NCBI GenBank assembly: GCA_027068415.1
Contig: JAMOTD010000009.1
Location: forward strand, 186,001-250,000
DNA length: 64,000 nucleotides
Direction: 5' to 3'
DNA from: Desulfurobacteriaceae bacterium
Lineage (GTDB): Bacteria > Aquificota > Aquificia > Desulfurobacteriales > Desulfurobacteriaceae
Position numbers and translations under genes: made by a program. Positions 33,386 to 41,517 of this stretch are shown one piece after another. A model generated the notes under the pieces. The model made no database searches. It saw nothing but the letters and a program-made list of their open reading frames with translations, and was not told the DNA's origin. Each line of letters starts with the position of its first letter. Position 1 is the stretch's first letter.

Positions 33386-34243
33386 TTACCTGAGAAGCTG
33401 GAGAACGAGCTGAGGAAGCTGGTTGGCCTGAGCAAGCATTGCAGTACCGGACTGCATGAGAATCTGATTCCTTGTGAACTCGGACATCTCCTTAGCAAAG
33501 TCAACGTTCTTAATCCTTGACTCGGCCTCTTGAACGTTAATCCTCTGGCTTTCGTTGTTTGTAACAATCTTCTCAAGCTCAATCTGGTAAGAACCGATTA
33601 GAGCGTTAAGCTGGTCTACCTTCTTAATCAGGTCGTCAATATTCTTTATGGCTTTTTCAGCCTTCGCTTGACTTGTAACATCAATCGTAAATCCAGAAGC
33701 AGCAATAGTTATAGTTGAAGGAGACGAAGCTGTTGCCGCAGCCGTTGCAACTGCAGTCCAAATATCCATAGTAAGGTTCTGATTGGTTCTTCCTCCGTAA
33801 TGAATAGTAAAAGTGTTTTTTGATGACTTAAATATCTTCTTACCGTTAAACTCAGTATCGCTGAAGATTTTTGAGATAACGTCAACGAGTTTGTTAATGT
33901 CCTGCTGAATGATTTCCCTCGTAGCATCGTCTTGTGAGTCGTTAGCAGCCTCAATCGCCTTTGATTTGATATCATTAAGAATGTTGTAGACGTTTTGGAG
34001 TGAAGCCTGTGCAATCTGGGCGATTGAGATACCGTCCTGTGAGTTCCTCGTTCCCTGCTCAAGGGAGATTGCATAGGTCTTCAGCTGGTCGGCGATGTAG
34101 AGGCCTGCTGCATCGTCGGCCGCCCTATTAATCCTATAGCCCGTAGCAAGCCTTTCAAGGGCTTTGTTCATGTTGTACTCGGTTTGCTTCAGGTTGAAGT
34201 GTGTAAAGTCGGCCTGGTAGTTGTAATTAATCCTCAGTGCCAT
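33386..34243 (-). CDS. fliC: Flagellin
   Basis: This 285-residue protein has the conserved D0/D1 N-terminus (NMNKALERLATGYRINRAADDAAGLYIADQ in pieces) and C-terminus (ESRIKNVDFAKEMSEFTRNQILMQSGTAMLAQANQ in pieces, ending QLVLQLLR). The central variable domain is short (about 100 residues, Thr/Ala-rich). It forms the flagellar filament. A sigma-28 type promoter and a terminator bracket the gene. Nearby glycosyltransferases may modify it. Confidence 0.97.
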   Translation of the reverse strand: MALRINYNYQADFTHFNLKQTEYNMNKALERLATGYRINRAADDAAGLYIADQLKTYAISLEQGTRNSQDGISIAQIAQASLQNVYNILNDIKSKAIEAANDSQDDATREIIQQDINKLVDVISKIFSDTEFNGKKIFKSSKNTFTIHYGGRTNQNLTMDIWTAVATAAATASSPSTITIAASGFTIDVTSQAKAEKAIKNIDDLIKKVDQLNALIGSYQIELEKIVTNNESQRINVQEAESRIKNVDFAKEMSEFTRNQILMQSGTAMLAQANQLPQLVLQLLR

Positions 34244-34267
34244 GGCCTACCTCCTTACCTTTGGTTT

Positions 34268-35677
34268 TCACTTACCATTATCGTCAGAAAGCTTAAAGAT
34301 TTTAGAAAGTGAAGGAAACCTATCGTAGAGGTAGGAAAGAAGGTAGCGGTTGGGGTTTTCCTGAAGGAAGCTCAAAAGAAGAAGAAGAGCCTCTTCACTC
34401 TTCCCCTCCCATTCAAGAAGCTGTGCTCTGTAAAGTTTTGAAAAAGGCCAATTAACTCTTGATAGTCTTTTAACATCCTTTTCTCTACCTGACTTAACGA
34501 GAAAACTAAAAAGTAGAGTGTGAAGAATAAGGTCCTCGGGATACTTAAAAACCAGTTTTTTAAGTATACGCTCGCTTTTTGTGAGCCAAAACAAGACAAG
34601 TCCGAGATTCCTACCGCCTCTCCTTTTCCAGAGCTTTTCTACTTCCTTAATTTTCTGAGGAGAGACCCGCGGAGGAGACCCAAAGAGAAGATCTTCCTCA
34701 AAAAGAGGAAGGCACTCCGAGGCTCCACCCCACTTTAACGAAAACGGGTTTTCATTAAGCTTATCAAGGAGAACGGCAGTTTCAATCAGACTATCAAGAG
34801 CTTCACTCTCCCTTCCTTCTATTCTTAAGACCCGATAATTCAAAAAAGAGAGCTCCGGCAGTTCAAAACCTAATTTCCTAAACTCTGAAATGGCCTCCTT
34901 GACTCTCTTATAATCACCGAGTTCCCAGAGAATCCTACAGTAATAGTTGTACATGAAAACTAAAAAGAAGCCATACTCTTCGGGCTTATCCCTTGCCCCT
35001 TCCAGAAACTCTTCAGCGTACTTAAGAGCCAAAGTCAGAAAACTCCTGTCTTTAGTAGAGAGAAGGCTATAAGTTTGAACAAGAAAAAACAACTTAAAGT
35101 TGTACTTTTGACTTCCCTTAGGTAAATACGAAAGCTCCTCTTTTAAAAGCTCCAGATTTCTTTCGGCTTTTTTTAAAAGGAGTTCCGGGTCGGCATAGCC
35201 GTAGTGGTTAACAAAAACGGGAATTCCAACTACTTTACGAGTTTTCGGAGATTCGTGGACCTTTCCCTCCCATTCAATACCCCTTCTGTGGATAAAGATG
35301 TGGGAGGAGACGGCCTTTACCTTACCGTCAAGGCCGAAGTTTCTAACCCCGATTGAGAAGGCTTCAATTTCGGCAGGAGCTCCCCTTAGCGCCACCAGAG
35401 CCTTCTTAAACTCTTCCTCTTCAAGCTCAAAGTCGGCATCAAAGTGCCAGAGCCAGTCTCCGGTAGCCTCCTTAACGGCCCTATTTCTGGCGTCTGCAAA
35501 GCCGTTCCACTTGTGGCGAAAAACCCTACAGCCGAAGCCTTTAGCAACCTCAACGGTTCTGTCCGTTGAACCGGTATCAACCAGAACTATCTCATCAAAC
35601 TTACCCTTCAAAGACTTTAAAAGTCTCGGAAGGTTTCTCTCCTCATTCTTGGCTATTATACAGGCAGAGAGCTTCAC
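34268..35677 (-). CDS. Family 2 glycosyltransferase with helical-repeat C-terminus
   Basis: This 469-residue protein has an N-terminal GT-A fold domain (LSACIIAKNEERNLPRLLKS, EIVLVDTGSTDRT, DARNRAVKEATGDWLWHFDADFE with the metal-binding DxD). Residues about 170-469 are helical and TPR-like ([51 protein letters not shown] in pieces). Its place directly upstream of fliC suggests flagellin glycosylation, which is inference. It overlaps the next glycosyltransferase by 4 nt. Confidence 0.82.
   Translation of the reverse strand: MKLSACIIAKNEERNLPRLLKSLKGKFDEIVLVDTGSTDRTVEVAKGFGCRVFRHKWNGFADARNRAVKEATGDWLWHFDADFELEEEEFKKALVALRGAPAEIEAFSIGVRNFGLDGKVKAVSSHIFIHRRGIEWEGKVHESPKTRKVVGIPVFVNHYGYADPELLLKKAERNLELLKEELSYLPKGSQKYNFKLFFLVQTYSLLSTKDRSFLTLALKYAEEFLEGARDKPEEYGFFLVFMYNYYCRILWELGDYKRVKEAISEFRKLGFELPELSFLNYRVLRIEGRESEALDSLIETAVLLDKLNENPFSLKWGGASECLPLFEEDLLFGSPPRVSPQKIKEVEKLWKRRGGRNLGLVLFWLTKSERILKKLVFKYPEDLILHTLLFSFLVKSGREKDVKRLSRVNWPFSKLYRAQLLEWEGKSEEALLLLLSFLQENPNRYLLSYLYDRFPSLSKIFKLSDDNGK
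34278..34304 (-). promoter_or_regulatory. Sigma-28 (FliA) type promoter of fliC
   Basis: On the minus strand TAAA (34301-34304) is followed after exactly 15 nt by GACGATAA (34278-34285). The sigma-28 consensus is TAAA-N15-GCCGATAA, so there is one mismatch. It lies inside the last codons of the upstream glycosyltransferase gene, about 35 nt before the fliC ATG. Confidence 0.8.
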
Positions 35678-37509
35678 TCCCCCTCCCTTAAGGTGTTAAC
35701 AAAACAATCCTTTTTTTCTTCATATTTATTCAATTTTGACAGAACTCTTTCCTTAACCTCATTAATTTCCCTCAAAAAATCCTCGCCTATAAACCGGGAA
35801 AAATCAAACAAAGGATTAATAAGAGCAGCTCTCTTGAGTAAAGAGAAAGAAAGTTTCTTATTAATAAAGGAATACGCAAGATAATAGTGAAATTTACCCA
35901 GCTTTTCGGCAAGCTTGAAGGCAGAAGTGTAATTAGAAGAGCCAAGAAAATTAAAGAATTTCTTCTCAAGACGCTTTCTTTTCCCTTTTAAGGAAATACC
36001 GGATTCAGATAGAAGTCTATCGTAAAGTTCTTTTTCTTCAAAAAGCCACGAATAATACAAAGCATTAAAGTAATCTTCATGAAGCAAAAGGTCCTTAACT
36101 AAAAACTCAACTTCCTTACTTTTTCCGTAGGAGTAAATTTCCGATAATGAAAACTTTTCCAAAAATTTTCTCTTGATAACAGATTCGTAAGATAAATCCA
36201 TCTTAAGAAAATTAACAGAAATATTGTTATCATGCACTCTATAAACAAATCCCTCTACATCTACTCCCTTAATCTCAAGGAATGGAAGGGTTCTTGACCA
36301 AAATTCATAATCTTGAGCCCGGGGAAAATTAGAATCATAGCCACCAAACTTCCCAAAAATTTCTCTTTTTAGACATGAAGCGCAGTTAGAAATAGGGGAT
36401 TTCCTTATAATACATCTAATCAATCTCGTCCTATTTCTATAGAAGTCTGTTATAAATACTTGTTTTAAGGAGTCTTTACTTTCTTCAAAAAGAAGAACCT
36501 TCAAAGGGTAAAAAACCGAAACTTCAGGAAATTTATCTATTTCAACGGCAAAAGCGGTAAGGAGCTCCGGTTTAAACACATCATCGTCGTCAAGCCAGAC
36601 AATCCACTCCCCCCGGGCAAGCTCTATACACCTGTTCCTCGCGTAAGGCCTTCCCTTGTTTTCCTCTCCCTTAAAGTACCTAACCCTTTCATCTTTAAAT
36701 TTCCTTACAACCTCCTCAGTTGAGTCGGTTGAGCCGTCGTCGTAAACGACAACTTCAAAGTCGGGATAGGTTTGGGAGAGAACGCTTTCAATGGCCTCCT
36801 TAAGGTAGTTTGCCCTGTTGTAGGTGGGTATGCAGACTGAGAAAAAGGGCCTCTTTTTAAGGGGGATAGCCCTGAAAATTAGGGTACCCTTCTCGGTGGG
36901 GAGCTCCTCACACCGGTAAACCTCAACCTCTCTTTTCCACTTCTCTACTGCTCTTTTCTCTCCTTCCCTCTTTGAGTCGTCAAGCAGAAGCAGGAAGTCC
37001 TCTTTTAAATAGTCCTTTAAAAGGGGAACGGCCGGGTAGCGGGCCTTCTCCTGAGTGGTTTCCGGAGGACCGTCAACGAGTAAAACATCAATTTTCCTGC
37101 CCCCTAAAGCCGGGGGGAGCTCTCTCAGGTCGTACCAGAGCCACTCCTTACCGTCTATCAGGTAGCTAACCAGAGGAGCGTAAAGGAGCTTAACTCCCTT
37201 CAACCCGTGAAGCTCAAGCTCTCTCTTAGTCTTCTCGTAGTAGTTGTAGTCGTGCTCAAGTGAGATTAAAAGTCCTTCGGGGAAAAACTTTTCAAGGAGG
37301 TAGCCCAGAACAACCGTTGAAACTCCCGAGCCGGCCTCAACAATTACAGGCTTCTTCTTTTTTGAAGCCAAAATCTCCCTAACGGCCGCAATAAGGAAGT
37401 CGGGCGACGCAGCCCAACCTCTGGTAAAGGGGAGGGGGAAGCGAAAGTTAAAGAGACGGTTGAGCTGAACATAAGACTCTACCTGAAGGAACTCCGGACT
37501 AACCATCAC
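35674..37509 (-). CDS. Fusion of a methyltransferase-like domain and a family 2 glycosyltransferase
   Basis: This 611-residue protein starts with a Rossmann domain (VIVEAGSGVSTVVLGYLL, LISLEHDYNYYEKTK, VLLVDGPPETTQEKARYPAVP in outline, about residues 40-210) resembling class I methyltransferases. A GT2 domain follows (FSVCIPTYNRANYLKEAI, VVVYDDGSTDSTEEVV, GEWIVWLDDDDVF, about 225-330). The part from about residue 323 onward is encoded by DNA that is much richer in A+T than its neighbours and includes helical repeats. Glycan synthesis for flagellin or envelope is the likely role. Confidence 0.78.
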   Translation of the reverse strand: MMVSPEFLQVESYVQLNRLFNFRFPLPFTRGWAASPDFLIAAVREILASKKKKPVIVEAGSGVSTVVLGYLLEKFFPEGLLISLEHDYNYYEKTKRELELHGLKGVKLLYAPLVSYLIDGKEWLWYDLRELPPALGGRKIDVLLVDGPPETTQEKARYPAVPLLKDYLKEDFLLLLDDSKREGEKRAVEKWKREVEVYRCEELPTEKGTLIFRAIPLKKRPFFSVCIPTYNRANYLKEAIESVLSQTYPDFEVVVYDDGSTDSTEEVVRKFKDERVRYFKGEENKGRPYARNRCIELARGEWIVWLDDDDVFKPELLTAFAVEIDKFPEVSVFYPLKVLLFEESKDSLKQVFITDFYRNRTRLIRCIIRKSPISNCASCLKREIFGKFGGYDSNFPRAQDYEFWSRTLPFLEIKGVDVEGFVYRVHDNNISVNFLKMDLSYESVIKRKFLEKFSLSEIYSYGKSKEVEFLVKDLLLHEDYFNALYYSWLFEEKELYDRLLSESGISLKGKRKRLEKKFFNFLGSSNYTSAFKLAEKLGKFHYYLAYSFINKKLSFSLLKRAALINPLFDFSRFIGEDFLREINEVKERVLSKLNKYEEKKDCFVNTLREGE

Positions 37510-38725
37510 CTTCTCCCACCAAAATCCTTACAAGTTTCTCTACCTCTTCCTCCCTTCCGAGCTCTTTTGCCGCAGAGGCAAGATTGTAAAGGTAATCCCT
37601 ATCAACAGGGTTCATGGTAACGGCCTTGTAGAAAAAGCGATAGGCTTCCTCTCTCCTCTCACCTACCCAGTAGATAAAGCCGAGGAGGTTGTGGATGGGA
37701 GCTCCCTGATAAACTTGAATAACTTCTGAAGCAACTGCAAGAACTTCCTCCAATTTCCCTTCTCCCACGGCCTTCTCAAGTTCTTCAATTAAAGACTCAA
37801 GTTTCTCTATTCTTTCCTTTTTCGCCTCTATCTTGCCATCCTCCATACCCTGAACGGGTGAAAGGAGCTCTTTTGCCTCTTTAAAAAGTCCCATATTTAC
37901 CAACACCTCAATAAGCTCCCTCAAGCTCTCCTGATTGTGGAACCTGAGGAGGGCTCTTCTTAAGTAGTCGGAAGCGTTTAAGTAATCAAAGTAGGATGCA
38001 AGTCTTTTGCCTATAAGGGTTAAAGCGGTAGCTTCAGCGACTTCCGGCCTTTCGTCCCAGGAGAGGAAGGGAAAGAGCTCCCTCTTCCAGTCGTACTCCT
38101 TTAAAACCCTCTTCCTGAGAGCATAACTTCTCCAAGCCGTGTCAATAAAGGAGTCGGCAAGGGAGTAGGTTGCGTAAGAGAGCTCTGCCAACCTCAGTTT
38201 TATCCACCTTAAGTTTCTGTAGAGGAAGTCGTAAATCTCGTAATCCCAAAGGTCTTCGTCAAAAAGGGCGCCCCTTTCAAGGGCCTCTTTTTTAAAGAGA
38301 ATAACCTCACCGGGAATCCAGTCCTCAAGGGAGAGGCTGGCAACGAGGGAAACCTCCCTGCCGTAAACCTGCTGGTAGTTTTTAACCTCTTCCCCGCTTC
38401 TGGACCTTAAGATTATATTGGGAAAAACGGCATCGGCAGGGTTTTCCTCAAACTCCTCAAGGAGCTCCTGTATAAACTCCTCCTCAAAAGAGACGGTAGG
38501 TTTAACAATAAGGAGATAATCGGAAGATGCCTCTTTAACGAGGGCGTTAAGGAGAGCTCCGCCCTTCAATTCCCCGGTTTCAACGCTCTTTACGGGAAGT
38601 GAAGAGCTTTCCTCTGAGGAGGGTGAGGGAGTGACAACTTCTAATACTGATTCAGCGTTCAAAAAGAGGGATTCAACGAGCTCTTCTGAGGGTTTTCCAG
38701 TAACCAAAACCGAAACCTTATCCAC
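37499..38725 (-). CDS. Degenerate glycosyltransferase-like protein with TPR tail
   Basis: This 408-residue protein has an N-terminal half reminiscent of a GT2 fold (SSDYLLIVKPTVSFEEEFIQELLEEF, IPGEVILFKKEALERGALFDEDLWDYEIYD in pieces) but without a clear DxD. The C-terminal half has TPR-like helices (APIHNLLGFIYWVGERREEAYRFFYKAVTMNP in pieces). It may be an inactive or divergent transferase acting with the two downstream. It overlaps the next gene by 11 nt. Confidence 0.55.
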   Translation of the reverse strand: MDKVSVLVTGKPSEELVESLFLNAESVLEVVTPSPSSEESSSLPVKSVETGELKGGALLNALVKEASSDYLLIVKPTVSFEEEFIQELLEEFEENPADAVFPNIILRSRSGEEVKNYQQVYGREVSLVASLSLEDWIPGEVILFKKEALERGALFDEDLWDYEIYDFLYRNLRWIKLRLAELSYATYSLADSFIDTAWRSYALRKRVLKEYDWKRELFPFLSWDERPEVAEATALTLIGKRLASYFDYLNASDYLRRALLRFHNQESLRELIEVLVNMGLFKEAKELLSPVQGMEDGKIEAKKERIEKLESLIEELEKAVGEGKLEEVLAVASEVIQVYQGAPIHNLLGFIYWVGERREEAYRFFYKAVTMNPVDRDYLYNLASAAKELGREEEVEKLVRILVGEGDG

Positions 38726-38726
38726 C

Positions 38727-39839
38727 TTATCCTCCCAATCGGGGGTAGAGTTTTAAGAGAACGTCAGAGCCGTAAACTTCAATGCCAAAAAGCTCAAAGC
38801 CGAAGGCCTCACCGAGCCGGCGGGAGCTCCCTCCAAAGAGAGGAATAAAATCGCTACCTCCTAAAACCTTAGGGGCGTAAAAAAGGTAAAGCTTATCAAC
38901 GAGGGAATTCTCAAGTAGCCTTCCCGCCAAGCTGCTGCCTCCCTCACACAGAACCGAGTATACTCCTAACTCCTCTTTTAAGGAGGTTAAAGCCTCCGCC
39001 AGGTCTATAACTCCCTCAACCCCGAAAACCGGAAGGAGTCTGACTCCCAAATCCCTCAAAATTCCGGCTTTGTAGGTTAAGAGGGAGCTCTGGTCGGTTA
39101 TAACAATTAGCTCCGACGCCCTCTCTTTAACTAATCGGCAGTTGGTCGGAATTTTTAACTTCGGGTCAACGATAACGGCAAGAGGCTGACTCTCAACGGG
39201 GTACTCGCGGACGGTTAAAAGGGGGTCATCTTTCAGTACCGTTCCTATCCCAACCATAACGGCGTTGTGCCAGGAGCGGAGTTTGTGGACAAAAGCTCTG
39301 GCCTCCTTTCCCGTTATCCACTTTGAGCTGCCGCTTCGGTCGGCAATCGCTCCGTCAAGGGTTGAAGCAAGCTTAAGGGAGACGAAAGGGCGGGCGCTCT
39401 TCAGGTTAAAGACGAAATCCTCTATAAGCTCCCTACACTCACTCTCCAAAACCCCCACATCAACCTCAATCCCGGCCTCCTTCAACCTCTCAACTCCCCC
39501 GGAGGCAACCGGGTTGGGGTCTCTTACTCCAATAACTACTCTCTTTACTCCCGCTCTAATTATCGCCTCGGTGCAGGGAGGAGTTCTCCCGTAGTGGTTG
39601 CAGGGCTCTAAGGTAACGTAGAGTGTTGAGCCTTCAGCCTCCCTGCCGGCCTTTTCAAGGGCTACCCTCTCGGCGTGAGGAAGACCGGCCTTCCGGTGGT
39701 ATCCGGTGGCGATAACTTTTCCCTCTTTTACTACAACCGCCCCGACGGCCGGGTTGGGAAGGGTTTTCCCTTTACCCCTGTAAGCCTCGGCAATCGCCAG
39801 TTTCATAAACCACTCATCTTGACTCAGCTCAACCCACAA
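38727..39839 (-). CDS. ribD: Riboflavin biosynthesis bifunctional deaminase/reductase RibD
   Basis: The protein contains the deaminase zinc site (HAERVALEKAG with TLEPCNHYGRTPPC) and the reductase half (KLASTLDGAIADRSGSSKWIT, AVMVGIGTVLKDDPLLTVR in pieces, CEGGSSLAGRLLEN). It carries out two steps from the GTP cyclohydrolase II product toward riboflavin. I choose the TTG whose codon ends at 39839 because AAGGAG lies 5 nt upstream, giving 370 residues. A longer reading to 39887 would run across the divergent promoter and start of the next gene; an ATG 11 codons further in is the alternative. Confidence 0.93.
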   Translation of the reverse strand: MWVELSQDEWFMKLAIAEAYRGKGKTLPNPAVGAVVVKEGKVIATGYHRKAGLPHAERVALEKAGREAEGSTLYVTLEPCNHYGRTPPCTEAIIRAGVKRVVIGVRDPNPVASGGVERLKEAGIEVDVGVLESECRELIEDFVFNLKSARPFVSLKLASTLDGAIADRSGSSKWITGKEARAFVHKLRSWHNAVMVGIGTVLKDDPLLTVREYPVESQPLAVIVDPKLKIPTNCRLVKERASELIVITDQSSLLTYKAGILRDLGVRLLPVFGVEGVIDLAEALTSLKEELGVYSVLCEGGSSLAGRLLENSLVDKLYLFYAPKVLGGSDFIPLFGGSSRRLGEAFGFELFGIEVYGSDVLLKLYPRLGG

Positions 39840-39875
39840 AAGGAGCTCCTTAAGGACTGATATAATTTGAATGCT

Positions 39876-40145
39876 ATGACAGCACAAAGGCTGAAACTAA
39901 TTATAGACGAAGTAGACAGACACCTTGAGCTTCTCAATTACGAAGAAGAAAAACTTAAATCCGAACCTCTGAACGAAAACTCCTTAAGAGACTACGACAA
40001 GCTAATACTGTTAGATGCCTTTATTTTTCGCTTTATAAAAGTGCAAAGTACTATAGGTGAAAAGCTATTCCCTCACTTTTACGAGTTTTTAACGGAGAAA
40101 CCTTACACAGAAGTTGCTTTTATAGACACACTAAAAACTCTCTGA
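39876..40145 (+). CDS. Truncated helical protein of a HepT-like/nucleotidyltransferase-partner type
   Basis: An all-helical protein (about 89 residues from the ATG; a TTG at 39867 adds three). The centre reads LLDAFIFRFIKVQSTIGEKLFPHFYEFL, with FIDTLKTL at the end (given in pieces). This pattern (DAFxxRFxKxQxxxGxKLF, then FIDxLN) is one I associate with HepT-like partners of minimal nucleotidyltransferases, where an EKLG segment and a conserved RN-x6-H-type end should follow; those are missing. A TATAAT at 39861-39866 sits so close that the message may be leaderless. Read with the next entry it looks like half of a decayed locus. Confidence 0.5.
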   Translation: MTAQRLKLIIDEVDRHLELLNYEEEKLKSEPLNENSLRDYDKLILLDAFIFRFIKVQSTIGEKLFPHFYEFLTEKPYTEVAFIDTLKTL

Positions 40146-40329
40146 AAATTTTGCTCCCGAGCAAATCCTGAAGTTTTGAAAACCTGAAGGCCAGAACGTC
40201 AAGCATATCCTTTTCTATCAGCGAGAGCTCCGAAAACTTCTCTTCGGTCATCGGAAATAGAGGAGAGCCTTTCTAAACCCCCCTCAAGCTCTCGGCGTAC
40301 AGGTCGGCCTCTCTCAGGTATCCCTTCAA
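40120..40329 (-). pseudogene. Remnant of a second gene of the same helical family
   Basis: Read on the minus strand one frame gives RRLKGYLREADLYAESLRGV, then an in-frame TAG (40273-40275), then KGSPLFPMTEEKF and DVLAFRFSKLQDLLGSKIFREF before a stop at 40120-40122. The LAFRFSKLQDLLGSKIF part matches DAFIFRFIKVQSTIGEKLF of the plus-strand gene it faces. Nothing homologous follows, so the C-terminal half is lost. The pattern indicates a pseudogene with one nonsense codon and a 3' truncation. Confidence 0.55.
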
Positions 40330-40340
40330 TCTTCTTACGG

Positions 40341-40445
40341 CTAAAAGCCCTTGAAGTGGTAGTAGACGTAGAAAATTAAAAGGCCGATGAGAAAGATTAG
40401 TATCCCTATTTGCTTACCTATAGACTTCCTAAGACCGCTACTCAA
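40341..40445 (-). CDS. Putative 34-aa single-span membrane protein after trpS
   Basis: A TTG-started frame overlaps the trpS stop by a few bases and encodes a basic N-terminus followed by a strongly hydrophobic segment (IGILIFLIGLLIFYVYY). The ribosome site is poor and the start codon is weak. Coupled translation from trpS would be the only obvious route. No family recognised. Confidence 0.35.
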   Translation of the reverse strand: MSSGLRKSIGKQIGILIFLIGLLIFYVYYHFKGF

Positions 40446-41499
40446 GGAAGTTTACCGCCCTCTTAATCTCTTCCATTTTGGCCCCGGCAATCTCTGAGGC
40501 CTTCCTTGAGCCCTCCCTGAAGATTTCAATGAGGGAGTTTCTATCGGATAGGAGCTCCTCTCTCTTACTCCTTATGGGCTCAAGGAAAGCGTTAATGCTC
40601 TGGGCAAGGAGTTTTTTACACTGAACGCACCCTATCTCTCCCTTGCGGCAGGCCTCCTCAACCTCCTTAACCTTCTCTTCGGGGGTGAAGATTTTGTGGT
40701 AGGCGTAAACGGTGCAGACTTCCGGGTGGCCTGGGTCGGTCTTCCTTACCCTTGCAGGGTCAGTAAGCATAGTTCTGACCTTCTTCTCAACCTCCTCTTT
40801 TGTGTCTGAAAGGTAGATGCAGTTGCCGTAGGACTTGCTCATCTTCCTGCCGTCAAGGCCGGGGAGCTTAGGAGCTTCGGAGAGGTAGGGACGGGGCTCA
40901 ACAAGGAGCTGGCCGAAGAACCTGTTAAACCTCCTTGCAATCTCCCTTGAGAGCTCAAGGTGGGGAATCTGGTCTATCCCGACCGGAACGGTGTCGGCGT
41001 CGTATAGGACTATGTCGGCAGTCTGAAGGACCGGGTAGCCGAGGAAACCGTACGTTGCGAGCTCCCTATCCTTAAGGTTCTCCATCATCTCCTTGTAGGT
41101 CGGGTTCCTCTCAAGCCACCTTACGGGAGTAATCATAGAGAGGAGAAGGTGGAGCTCGGCGTGCTCCTTCACCCAGCTCTGGACAAAAAGAGTGCTCTTC
41201 TCCGGGTCTAAACCGCAGGCGAGCCAGTCGGCCATCATCTGGACAGTATTTTCGGCCAAGTCTTTAGTGTCGTGGTATGAGGTTGTTATTGCGTGCCAGT
41301 CGGCAATGAAGAAGAAGCTCTCTGCCCTCTCCTGGAGCTCCAGCCACGGTTTAAGAGCGCCAAAGTAGTTCCCGAGGTGGAGCTTTCCGGTGGGCCTCAT
41401 TCCGGAGAGAACCCTCTTTATATCTTTAGGCTCTTCGTACTTCTCAAGGGCTATCTTCATCTCCTTATCAACGCCGGAGATTATCAGCTTCTTCTCCAT
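40438..41499 (-). CDS. trpS: Tryptophanyl-tRNA synthetase
   Basis: This 353-residue class I synthetase has the HIGH-type motif GKLHLGNYFGAL and the KMSKS motif (GRKMSKSYGNCI). Other landmarks are SGMRPTG, FFIADWHAIT and DTVPVGIDQIPHLELSREIA (in pieces). The N-terminal extension of about 33 residues before SGMRPTG is short but real: GGAGG lies upstream of the chosen ATG. A CxxC pair (GCVQCKK) lies in the C-terminal region. It is 18 bp downstream of purC. Confidence 0.96.
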   Translation of the reverse strand: MEKKLIISGVDKEMKIALEKYEEPKDIKRVLSGMRPTGKLHLGNYFGALKPWLELQERAESFFFIADWHAITTSYHDTKDLAENTVQMMADWLACGLDPEKSTLFVQSWVKEHAELHLLLSMITPVRWLERNPTYKEMMENLKDRELATYGFLGYPVLQTADIVLYDADTVPVGIDQIPHLELSREIARRFNRFFGQLLVEPRPYLSEAPKLPGLDGRKMSKSYGNCIYLSDTKEEVEKKVRTMLTDPARVRKTDPGHPEVCTVYAYHKIFTPEEKVKEVEEACRKGEIGCVQCKKLLAQSINAFLEPIRSKREELLSDRNSLIEIFREGSRKASEIAGAKMEEIKRAVNFLE

Positions 41500-41517
41500 G
41501 CCGTCTAAACCTCCCTT

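Noticed and set aside
39840-39887. N-terminal extension of ribD
   Set aside because: It crosses the divergent promoter and start of the neighbouring gene; the TTG with AAGGAG upstream gives the normal protein.
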